From contig BDDC01000438.1 in assembly GCA_001662425.1 (NCBI GenBank), forward strand, positions 16,440-37,964: a stretch of DNA of 21,525 bases. Reading direction: 5' to 3'. Below, piece after piece: positions 1 through 8,900 of this stretch. This stretch comes from Chlamydomonas sphaeroides (lineage: Eukaryota > Chlorophyta > Chlorophyceae > Chlamydomonadales > Chlamydomonadaceae). Made by a program: the position numbers and the translations under genes. Within the stretch, counting starts at the first letter, position 1; every line of letters starts with the position of its first letter. Under the pieces are notes generated by a model. That model was not told the DNA's origin and did not search any database. It saw only the letters and a program-made list of their open reading frames with translations.

Positions 1-487
1 GGCTAGCCCTTGCTCAACAGCTTCCTGCCTTGAAAAACACAAGCCCCCCGCATCCTGCGCACTCGCTCAGTCCCTCATGGTCATAGCAACCGCTGCGTCT
101 CAGCAGCCTGCACACAAATGAACGCCTCACAACCGCAAACGACAACACCCACCACTAGGATACGCCGCTTCACAGGCGACTCGAGTATCGGTACAGTACT
201 TCACAAGCTTGCGCCTCAGGGCCGCAGCCCCAGCAGCGCCAAGCATCCGGGCATCCGGGCGGCCCGCACAGTGCTCAGCACAGCGCAGAGCGGCAGCAAG
301 CCGCCCCCTCAGACCCCGGTGCGTCGCCGCAGTGCCGCTGCCGCACCGCATCCGCGGCGCCCGCCGCCGGCCGCCTTCAGGCGCAGGCGCTCCTCTCGTG
401 GCCCAGCCCTTGCCGCAGCGGGCTGGCAGGGCTCCGCTTCTCCCGCCATCGCCGGGGCCGGCCGGCCTTGCTGGGGCCGGCTGGCCG
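1..487. other. Left-edge non-coding stretch
   Basis: I see no supportable gene here. Open frames exist on both strands but are Pro/Ala/Arg/Ser-rich, overlap each other and have no splice or family logic, as expected from GC-rich DNA. This is probably the 3' untranslated or flanking region of the minus-strand gene that ends at 564. I found no TTACA (minus-strand TGTAA) in it. Confidence 0.5.
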
Positions 488-590
488 TGCCGGCGCTCCC
501 TTCACTTGCCCCAGCTTTTGCCGGCGCTCCCCTCCCTTGCGCCAGCCCTTGCCGATGCTCCCTTCACTTGCCCCAGCCCTTGCCGGCGCT
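488..590. repeat. 31-bp tandem repeat, 3.3 copies, overlapping a last exon
   Basis: Units start at 488, 519, 550 and 581 (the last is partial), with about 85-95% identity between copies. Read on the minus strand, the unit starting the array (590 downward) is the end of the coding region of the small gene, encoding Ala-Gly-Lys-Gly-Trp-Gly-Lys-stop. The later units repeat that coding end in the 3' flank; at least one retains the stop codon. The array therefore seems to have grown out of the exon end. Confidence 0.85.
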
Positions 591-1649
591 GTACAAGTGG
601 CTGCCGTCCTCGCGCTGCTTGAGCGCCTCCGCCACCTGGCGAGGGAGGCGGTGATGGGGAGAGGAGGGGGCAGGGAGCGGGGGCGTCAGTCAGGGAGCGC
701 ACATCCGCACAGGCCAGTCGCAAAGCAACTGTGTTCCAGTGTTAGGTAGCACAGAACCCCACACGCGGCACGGCACGCCCCGGGTAGAGTGGCGCGTCGG
801 CCGTGCGCGAAGGGAATGCGGTTAAATGCACCTGTGCGGAAGCGAAGCCCAGCCTGACCCGGGAGGAATGGCGCGTCGGCCGTGCGGAGAGGCAATGCGG
901 TTAAATGCGCCAGTGCGGAAGCAAAGCCCAGCGCCACCCGAAAGGAACCCGGTGCCCGGCCCAGCCCTCGTACCATGAGTTTAGTTACCTGACGATGTCG
1001 GTGATACGCAGCGGCCAGGCGCAGCACCCGCCGACGCGCACGCTAGTAACCCCATGCTAACAACGAACTCGACCCCGGCACAGCACACCCTTGGTTCAAC
1101 GCGTATACGTACCTACGGAACAGGCAGGAACCACCGGCAGCAGGGGCAGAAGGCAGAAAGCATGAGCAACTGTGTGTGCGGGTGCGGGTGTAGGGCTCGG
1201 GAGCCTTGGGGCGGGGGCCCCTGTGATGTGGGTCACACGCTGCCCAACACACAGGATGCTGCACGGGCGCAGCCGTCCTGCACGCCCCAGCTCCAGCCCT
1301 AGCCCCCGCAGCCCGGCTCAAGCAAGAAGACCCTTCCGCCCCTGCCCTTGTCTCGCCCAGCACCCCCTCCCCTGTGGCCTTCCTGCTACTCCCGCAGCAC
1401 TCGCTCCCCTCCCAGAGCACCCTCCCCTCCGTGCCCCCCTCCCATACTCGCCTTCTTGGCCTTGATAAAGTGCGTCTCCATGCCGCGCGCCGCCTGCAGC
1501 TGCTCCGCGGTGGCAGTCTGGCGGATGGGCGGGTCCGTTACCTCGGGCCGCAGCGTGGCGTGGTGGCCCAGCATGTGGTCCTTTTTGCCAGCCGTGTCCA
1601 TGGCAAACTGCCGCTTGGTGCTGTGGCAGGGCGCCTCCTCGCGGAACAT
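564..1649 (-). CDS. Small protein of unknown function, about 89 aa, two-exon model
   Basis: I do not recognise this protein. Exon 1 (1649-1452) starts at an ATG and encodes 66 residues rich in Lys, His, Thr and Gln, including KRQFAMDTAGKKDHMLGHH and RPEVTDPPIRQTATAEQLQ. That composition is unlike the Ala/Pro/Arg noise of neighbouring frames. The last exon (635-564) begins after a clear CCAG acceptor and encodes VAEALKQREDGSHLY and a Gly/Lys-rich tail ending at TGA. Joining them in phase 0 needs a GC donor (AAG|GCGAGT) at 1451. A GT two codons later would give a different, poorer frame. No signal peptide or membrane segment is visible. Further small exons may lie in the 816-nt gap: a good CAG|GTAACT donor is seen near 985 on the minus strand. 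The real start could also be further upstream, because CCTCCAG just before the ATG resembles an acceptor. Exons look real; the full structure is uncertain. Confidence 0.5.
730..758 (-). repeat. 29-bp element, inverted copy of 5647-5675
   Basis: Read on the minus strand, this segment equals the plus strand of 5647-5675 with a single mismatch in 29 bases. The core reads CTACCTAACACTGGAACACA and is less GC-rich than its surroundings. It lies in the inferred intron of the small minus-strand gene. Flanking sequences do not match, so it is a discrete short element. Confidence 0.85.
779..945. repeat. 79-bp tandem duplication
   Basis: Two adjacent copies with period 79 (787-853 aligned with 866-932) are about 88% identical. 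They include the shared strings GGCGCGTCGGCCGTGCG and AATGCGGTTAAATGC. Similarity extends a few bases on both sides, and the start of a third unit (CACCCGAAAGGAAC) is visible near 935. No coding potential is evident. The repeat sits in the inferred intron of the small gene. Confidence 0.85.
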
Positions 1650-2328
1650 GGCTGGAGGTGGCGGGTGGGTTGGCAGGTGCGGGTATGGAGGACGCGAGGT
1701 GTGCACGCGCTAACCAGAAGCTGGTGGAGGAAGATTCAGGGATGTACGTCCAATGGTAAGCACCGCGGTGCATAGGGATATGAGTTGTCCCTTGTGGCAG
1801 TTGTGGCATGCGTGGCATGCGCACATGCTCGCAGTCGTTCGGCGCTTCTGCAGAGCGCCCGCCCTAGCAAACATATGATACGCACGACGTCGCCACAGCG
1901 CCACGCACCTCCTTAAGCGGCCCGCGACGCACAAGCGAGCTGCTTGCCGGCTTAGACGCGCCCGCTGAGCGTCAGTGAAGGCACAAGAGGTACAAGTTGA
2001 TAGCGAGCTTCAACCTGCGCCTAAAATAGGGCTAGAGCGCGCGTAGGAAGCGGTCACCAAGGAAAGAGAAGTGGAGAGTTGAAGTTGTGCGTATCTTTAT
2101 GTTCAAGGTAATAGCATACATGGACTTGCTTTTGGTGATGTTAAGTGTGCGCAAAGGCGGAAGTCGGTACAAAGTGGGCATGGGCGCATGACAACTTGCT
2201 GTGCCGATAAGCGCACCCACAACCCCGCGGCCCCACGGTCACTGTTGCACGGCAGTCGTCAAGCTTGCGCGTCGCCCACTCGTCGCGACACCCGTCACCA
2301 GCTCGATCTCCCGAAACGTCGCGTTGCG
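1650..2328. promoter_or_regulatory. Divergent spacer between small gene (-) and MAM33-like gene (+)
   Basis: The two flanking genes point away from each other, so this 679-bp stretch should hold both promoters and 5' untranslated regions. Parts (about 2030-2160) are less GC-rich than the genes. I see no convincing TATA box or known operator. An ATG at 2188 is in frame with the MAM33-like start at 2329 and could give an N-terminal extension, but the 2329 start gives a typical mitochondrial presequence. Confidence 0.5.
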
Positions 2329-4276
2329 ATGGCTGCTCGCCAGCGCCTCGCACGGGGCATCTGCGGCCTGCTGCAGCAACAGTCGTTCGGCGCATCTATC
2401 CAGGTCTGCGCCGCCGCAGCCTCTTCTCCAGCCCTGGGCCTCGCCCGCGACGCCATCATCAGCGCGCGACCGGCGCTGCTGCTCCAGGCCGGCGCGGCGC
2501 TGTCGCGCGGCATCGCGACCAGCTCGCCACGTCTCAGCGACCTCTCTTCGCTGCTGAAGGAGGAGGTCGACTATGAGAAGAAGAACTATGCGCGGCCGCA
2601 GCAGGTGGAGGGCGGCCCGCCCGCCCCCTTCAAGCTCACGGAGCGCCCGGGCGACACGCTGCTGACGCTGACCCGCACCTACAACGGGGAGGAGGTCAGC
2701 ATCGATCTGCAGGTGGGCAGCAGGAAGGGCGGGGCGGGGGAACATGGCCGGGAGCTGGCGGCCAGGGTTTGGTGTGGGTGTGTTGACTCCAGGCAAGCAC
2801 GTTGGCACCTGGGAAGCACAACACACGAGGAGCGAGCGGTGGCCATAGTTGGCGGCACCCGCGCTGGCCCTCGGGGCACTCGCTGTGGCCGCAAGGGCCG
2901 CTTGGCCTGTCTGGGCCGGTGGATAGGCGGCACCGGAAGGCCCAGCAGGGTAACAACGAAGGCTACGGCAGGGCAACAGCCAACAGGATGGGGCGCGCGC
3001 TCTGCTTTGGTGTACCGCTGCTGGGACCCTAGATGCATATTCTCAACCCCGAGCACCCGGGACTTGCGGCTAGCTAGGCGGTCGGCCTATGATCGCGCCG
3101 CGGGAACCTCGCCAGACATCCGGTGTGCCGTGCCTTCCCTGGACCCGTGCCAGCGCCCCGTGCCCGTTCCCTGCCTGCCTGCCCTTGCCTGCACCCTCGT
3201 CCCCCGTCCTCCCGACAACAAAGCACATGTGTGCATAGCTGCGCAGTGGCAGGTTGTTTCAACGTATTTAAAAATGCGTCAATCACACCTGCTGCGCTCT
3301 CTTTCCACCAGGTCAACAACCAGCCATCGCCCGCCTTTGACGGCGAGGACGGCGAGGACGGCGAGGGCGTGTCCACCGTCGCCTTCAACGTCTCGGTGGA
3401 GAAGGACGGCAAGGTGCGGGCAGCAGCGCCGGGAGACGGACGGACCGGGTACAAGGAGGGGGGGCCCTGGGGTCCGGGCACCTGAGACGGACGGATGGGG
3501 CCCAGAGGGGGGCCTGGGATTGGGCAGCGAGCGGTTCAGGGGACTCGCAGCATGGCGGTTGACTGCGTTGGGCACCGGACGGCAGCCCCCGTGTGTGTCA
3601 TGTGAGCGTGGTTTCGGGCCGTGGCGCCTGGCGTCTGGCGGCCCAGAGCAAGCTCTCAGGCTGGCCTGCCCCCCGCACCCCTTGCTGCGCCAGGTGCTGG
3701 TGTTTGAGTGCGAGAGCGACGGCAACAGCGTGGCCATCAACCACGTGTCGCTGGAGCCCAAGGGCGGACTGGAGCAGGAGAGCATGTACTCGGGTGCGTG
3801 GCCCGAGGGGGAGGAGGCGCGGGGAGGGAGGCGGGAATGGGCGGAGGGGAGGGGGGCGGGAGGCGTGCAGCGGGGGGTGGACGCCGCGCCAGGCTGCCGG
3901 CCGGTCACATGCATGCACGCCGCGCACACCCGCCGCAGCAGCAGCCCGCCCGGCCCACCAGGCACCGTGGTCGGCGGGCTGGGCGACCCCCACCCGCCAC
4001 CACACGCACACACACGCCTATGTTGAATATGTTGAATATTATGAACACACGTACACGATACGCCTAACTCCCTGGGTACATCTTCCGCCCCACCCTCCCC
4101 TTCCAGGCCCCGTGTTCGACGAGCTCGACGACGCGCTGCAGCGCCAGTTCGGGGCCTACCTGGAGGCGCGCGGCGTGACGGCCGACCTGGGAGAGTACCT
4201 GCGCTTCCTCATCTACGACAAGGAGCAGCGCGAGTACAGCGCCTGGCTGGAGGAGGTGAGCAAGTTCGTCAAGTGA
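2329..4276 (+). CDS. MAM33: Mitochondrial acidic matrix protein, p32/MAM33 family
   Basis: This is a homologue of the p32/gC1qR/MAM33 family, doughnut-shaped trimeric acidic proteins of the mitochondrial matrix involved in mitochondrial translation and oxidative phosphorylation. Four exons: 2329-2712, 3312-3413, 3694-3793 and 4107-4276, all GT-AG, giving 251 aa. Residues 1 to about 70 form an Arg/Ala/Ser-rich presequence with almost no acidic residues (LSRGIATSSPRLSDL near its end). A mature segment follows with LSSLLKEEVDYEKKNY, an acidic loop (DGEDGEDGEG), beta strands such as VLVFECESDG and VAINHVSLEP, and the typical C-terminus: FDELDDALQRQFGAYLEARG, then EYLRFLIYDKEQREYSAWLE. Length fits the family (about 220-280 aa). 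Splices are phase 0, 0 and 1 and restore one continuous frame. The start at 2329 was chosen for the presequence; an in-frame ATG at 2188 would add 47 residues. The family call is firm; the gene symbol is by homology. Confidence 0.9.
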
Positions 4277-4789
4277 GCGGAGAGGCAGGACACGGCAGGC
4301 GAGGGCGTTAAGGGCGTAAGGCGAGGCGCGCTGCTTGGAGCGGAGCAGGGTCGTGGAGGCGGCGCCTGGCGGTGGCGGTAGCGGGGTTGGAGCAGGAGGA
4401 GCAGGTGCAGCGTGGGCCGGAGCGGCGGAGAAGGTGGGGCTGGAGGCGCGAGCGGCGGCCAGAGCCGAGGCGAGGCCACGCCAGGGCGGTGTTGCGTGCT
4501 GTGGTGCATGGAGCGCGAGGGGTCGGCAGCAGGGGGTGCGGCCGGAGGGGTGCGGGGGAACGCCCCAGAAGATGGCCCCAGCGCCGGAGGCCGGGCGCCC
4601 CTGCGTCGTTGGCCCAGGGCGCTAGCAGGCGCTGTTGGTCCGTGCGGGCGGAGGGGGGAGGGCCTCCCTGTTGGGGCTTTGGGGGCGGAGGAGCGCTGCC
4701 GGCCGCGACGCCTGGCTCGGCCCCCCGGGCATGTGCTGGCGGCTGTGAGGCCGCGGCGTGCCCCGGCGCCCCAGGCCCCGTCGTCGCGC

Positions 4790-4794
4790 TGTAA
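4790..4794 (+). terminator. Putative poly(A) signal TGTAA for the MAM33-like gene
   Basis: TGTAA is the usual polyadenylation signal of volvocine algae. This copy lies 514 nt after the MAM33-like stop codon, a plausible 3' UTR length for these organisms. No experimental evidence is visible in the sequence. Confidence 0.45.
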
Positions 4795-5557
4795 GGCGCT
4801 GCGTGTGCTGTGCTGCCGACTCGGGCACACGCGCTGCGGCCTGTGAGCTGGGACACGTGGGCACCATGCTGCAGTCACAGCTCACAGCTCGCAAGCTCCT
4901 GGGCACCTGCAGTCCTGCAACAGCTGTGCAGCCTCGTGGGCACCCCAATCACCATCACACCCGGCGCCAGCTGCGCTGCGCTGCGGACGCCGCCGCGCGC
5001 AGCCCCTCAGCGCCCCAACCACCGCCGTGCAATGGGGCCTGGTTCTGCGGTACCTCAGGACGTCCACGCTGGCTCATCAAGTGTCATGCAAACCCGGCCG
5101 CCGCGGCAGCATCACCCGGGGCCGGCGGCACTGCGCATCACCACCGTGCATCACCACCCCGGGGCGGCACTGCGCATCGCCACCCCGAGGGGGGGGGCAC
5201 AAGCCGCACTGCCGCGGCAGCGCCGCCGAGGGCGCCCCAGCCGCGGCGCTATCGACGTCACCGACCCTCCGGTACAGACCACGGGTACGGCAGCTCCTGC
5301 CACCTGCACGCCACCCACGGGCGCGCCCCTAGCGCCGCACCACACCGCGGCATGGGTCCGGTCCACGTAGCCCCACGTCTGGCGCCAAGCGACACCGGTC
5401 CGGTCCGCTAGGTTGCATGGGTGGCCGCCCCGCCCCTCCCTTCCCCCTGCTCCCCGCCCCCACCCTGCGGCGCCTCACCGCAGCAGCAGGACGCATGCTT
5501 GCGAGACAAACCGGTGCACGCACAAACACACCTTCACATCCTTAAGTTCCCCTCCTC

Positions 5558-5628
5558 CTGCCTTCCCTCTGCCCCCCTACATGTCGAGCATGAGGCTGGC
5601 CGCCACGTCCACGTTGCCGCCCTCCGCC
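5558..5628 (-). repeat. Partial duplicate of the DDI1 last exon and its 3' flank
   Basis: This matches 5700-5775 at an offset of about 145 with only a few differences. The copied part includes the pyrimidine-rich 3' flank, the stop codon and the last codons of the UBA domain. On the minus strand it reads GGNVDVAASLMLDM-stop; the real exon has GGNVDVAASLMFDM-stop. It carries no upstream UBA helices and no clear acceptor, so it is probably a non-coding relic. It could be a decoy or alternative end. Confidence 0.85.
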
Positions 5629-5646
5629 CTCCCCCCAAACACACAC

Positions 5647-5675
5647 GGTTCTGTTCTACCTAACACTGGAACACA
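5647..5675 (+). repeat. 29-bp element, inverted copy of 730-758
   Basis: Identical to the reverse complement of 730-758 except for one base. It lies between the duplicated and the authentic DDI1 exon ends, in the 3' flank of DDI1 and antisense to it. Confidence 0.85.
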
Positions 5676-5721
5676 CGGTCCCTTCGCCTTGCCCTTCCCC
5701 TGCCTTCCCTCCTCTGCCCCC

Positions 5722-5962
5722 CTACATGTCGAACATGAGGCTGGCCGCCACGTCCACGTTGCCGCCCGCCGCCCGCAGCGCCCCCAGCGCCGCCTCCCGG
5801 TCCAGACCCAGCGCCGCCAGCTGAGCCACCTTGGACTCCAGCTCCGGGTCGGCGCCGCCGCCGGCTGCCGGCGCCGGTGCCGCTGCGGGTGCGGGCGCTG
5901 GCGCTGGCGCGGGTGCGGGCGCTGGCGCGGGTGCCGCTGCGGGCGCGGGTGCCGGCGCTGTT

Positions 5963-5997
<35 letters not shown>

Positions 5998-8900
5998 GGT
6001 GGTGGTGGTGGCGGGTGCGTTGCCGGGCTCGGTGGTGTCCATGGCGTCCTCGGCTGCGGGGATGGGGATGGGGATGGGAAAGAGCCGTGGGTATTGAGAT
6101 CATGGCACGCGCGCAGCGCGCCTGGCCCATGAGGCTCGCCGGCGTCCATGGCGCCCACGCGCGGCACTGTCAGGGTTGCTTTGGTACACGTCAGGCTGCA
6201 AAGGAGCTGGGCGCCCGCCGCGTTTGTGGCCCGTGCTGCCCGCCAAGAAGCACGGCGGCGGCACACGGGGTACCTCTCCACGCAACGCCCCAGGCGGAGC
6301 CTGCCCAGCAGCCGCACCCCAGCCCCGGCCCACCCGCCCCGGCCCCACCCGACTTGACGCGGCGGTCGGCCTCCGCCTCGCTCACGTCCTCTATGTGCGC
6401 GGAGAAGTCCTGCGGGGGCAGCCCACGAGGGAGGTGTTGGTGACGGCTTGCTTCACGATGGGCTTGGTGACGGGCTTGCTAACGGGCATGCTGATGGGCT
6501 TGCTGGCCACCCTCCCCCTGTGCACCCCTGCCTCCCCCCACCACGGTGCGCGTCTGCAGAGCGCTTCAGCGCGGGTGCATGACCACCCCCGTGTGTGCTG
6601 CCTCGGCACCCCCGCCCCCCACTACAACCTCCTCGGCCCCCTCGCCGTGACCCTCCTGCCCGTCGCCTCATGGATATCCCGGCCCGCCCTGCCCTTGGCG
6701 CACGCCCCTGGCCCCCCGCTCGGCTCGGGATGTCCTGCTCCGCCAGGAAGGGCAGCTCTGTGCCTCGAGCCGCAAACACACGAACACACAAGCTGCGCCT
6801 CCCAACCCCTCCGCCCTATCCCTCGCCCCCTTCCTTGCCTTGGGGATGTCCTGCTCCGCCAGGAAGGGCAGCTCCACGCCGCAGGAGCCAATGCGCAGCA
6901 CGTTCTTGGCCTGAGGGGTGTGCGGGGTGTGCGGGGTGTGCGGTGTTGCGGTGTTGCGGGGCGGCGGGGTGGCGGGGTGGCGGGAGGACGGATGATGGAG
7001 TCGGGCTGCCGGGTCGGGTTTCAAGAAGGGCAAGTAGGAGCCCCCGGCTGCGCGGCCTCGTGCCCCCCCCCCACTTACCCTGCCCTGCCCTGCCCTGCCC
7101 TGCCCTGCCCTGCCCTGCCCTGCCCTGCCCTGCCCTGCCCTGCCCTGCCCTCCCCTTGTCTCCCCTCCCTTCCCACCATGTCTATGCAGCACTGGTGCCT
7201 CCGCAGCATGTCCAGTCCGAAAATGAACTGCGGCCCGCTCTTCTGCTCCAGCACGGTGATGGAGGTGGTCACCACCTGGCCGCCCACCGTCATCTTGGCC
7301 TGGGGGGAGAGGGCGGGAGGAAGCGGGAGGCGGTCAGGGTGTGTGGGGCTATATGGCGGGCAAGCGTTGCAAGGGGTGAAGGGAGGAGAAGCGATGGCAC
7401 CAGAGGAGGTAACGCATGCGAGCGAGTGGGGCCGGGCGCGGCGTCATGCAGGGGGCGGGTGGGGATGGGATGAGGAGGCAGGCACGCGGGAAGGTATTCG
7501 GTGCCGCCGCCGTTGCATACCTGACGCCGACACAGACCACAGCCCACCGCAGCCCCACCCGCTCTCGCTGCACCCTGCCCCTTGCTCCCCTCCCTTCGCT
7601 TCCACCTCCCCTCCCCTCCGCTCCCCTCCCCTGCCCGCACCTGGTGGATCTTGCCCAGGATCCTGCTGGCGCCCACGCCCACCGCCATGCCCTTGAACCG
7701 CTCGTCCATGAGGCGGTTGAGGTGGCACTTCTCGGCGAAGGGGGCGGTCTGGGGAGGGGCGGGACGGAGGAGGAGGCGGGAGGGCGAGGGAGCTGGGGAA
7801 AAAGGGTTGGGGATTGGGGGTTGCGGTGAGGGAGGGGTACGGGTAGGGGTAGGGGTAGGGGTAGGGGTAGGGTAGGGTAGGGGTAGGGGGTGTGCATGGT
7901 GCTGCTGGCCTCGCTGCCGCACTCCCGCCCTCACTGCCCGGCCTGTACTCCATCCTCTCCTCGTGCAAACGCACAACAGCACTGCCAGCTTCCCCTCCTC
8001 CTCCCCCTCCCCTTTCTCCCCCTCCCCTTTCTCCCCCTCCCCTTTCTCCCCCTCCCCTTTCTCCCCCTCCCCTTTCTCCCCTCCCCCTTTCACTTCCCCT
8101 CCTATCCCTGCCCCTCCCTCCTTCCCCCGCGCCCCCCTCACCGCACCATGATGGTCATCTGCGCGCCGCTGTCTATGAAGGCCTTGACGTGCACCCCGTT
8201 GACCTCCATGTCCACGTACAGCATGTGCACCTGGATGAAGTTCTGCAGGGGGGAGAGGGGGAGGGGGAGGGGGAGGGAGGGGGAGGGAGGGTGGACGGGG
8301 GGGAGGTGAGGGTGTGTGTCGATGGAGTGGGACGGAGTGGGGTTTAGGGATAGATGCAAGGCGCAAAATCCTCAGCGGCCGCGTTCCCTGCCAGCACTGC
8401 AACGACCAGCCCTCGTATCTTTGTAAATCAAGTCGATGGAACTGAGAGAGTCGGTAAACGATCCGAGGGCTCCCGATGCCCGCGGCAATGCCCCCAGCGC
8501 AACTGCCCGCCCCCGGCCCCCCTTGCCCCCACCTCGGGGTTGTGCTCCATGGCCGCCTCGTAGTTTTCGTCGATGTTGCGCCGCTTGATGGCCTCCTCGA
8601 TCTTGGTCTGGGGGGCAGGAGGGGAGGGCGAGGGCGAGGAGGGGAGGGAGGGTGCAGGGCGGCGGGGGCAGGCCCAGGGCGCAGGGGCGGTCAGGGCGAG
8701 GGCACTCTGTGCGGGGGTGCGGGTGCGGGTGCGGGCCCAGCGCCACCCTAGCGCCACCGTCCTGCGGGTGCGGGCCCAGCGCCACCCTACCCCGTTCCCC
8801 CACACACCACGCAGCACCGGTTGGAGTGAGGCGAGCGCGGCTTTGGATGATGTGCGGGCATGCGCACGGAAGGCAGAAGGCTATGCCGCACACCCTTGCT

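Larger units (their letters stand above)
4277..5721. other. Convergent intergenic region with 3' UTRs
   Basis: This lies between the stops of the MAM33-like gene (+) and the DDI1 gene (-). No supportable gene was found. The long open frames on both strands are Ala/Arg/Pro/Gly-rich and mutually overlapping. It holds a TGTAA signal (4790), short direct repeats around 5125-5180 (GGCGGCACTGCGCATC twice), a partial copy of the DDI1 last exon (5558-5628) and one copy of the 29-bp inverted element (5647-5675). I found no TTACA (TGTAA on the minus strand) as a poly(A) signal for DDI1. Confidence 0.6.

Noticed and set aside
950..1090. Possible middle exon of the small minus-strand gene ending at CAG|GTAACT
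   Set aside because: The donor is good, but no convincing acceptor or protein-like frame connects it; kept only as a note in that gene's entry.
2188..4026. 612-codon uninterrupted frame read as one protein
   Set aside because: It reads through MAM33-like introns 1-2. Only the exon segments resemble the family, and clear GT-AG sites restore the family C-terminus.
4758..5411. 217-codon plus-strand frame in the convergent spacer
   Set aside because: Arg/Pro/Ala/His-rich with short repeats, no domain, no splice partner; typical GC-rich chance frame.
7078..7150. CRISPR-like array
   Set aside because: Uninterrupted pentanucleotide microsatellite without spacers, in a eukaryotic intron.
6176..7696. 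506-codon plus-strand open frame
   Set aside because: It lies antisense across DDI1 exons 10-12 and introns; low-complexity Pro/Ala/Arg/Leu sequence including the pentanucleotide array; no family resemblance.
7834..7890. Interstitial telomere
   Set aside because: The unit is GGGGTA/GGGTA, not the TTTTAGGG expected for these algae, and it lies inside an intron of an intact gene.
8147..8242. Retroviral or retrotransposon protease from the DSGA motif
   Set aside because: The motif lies in a gene with a ubiquitin-like N-terminus and a UBA C-terminus and with the DDI-specific LDMLRRHQC segment; it is cellular DDI1, with no reverse transcriptase or integrase nearby.
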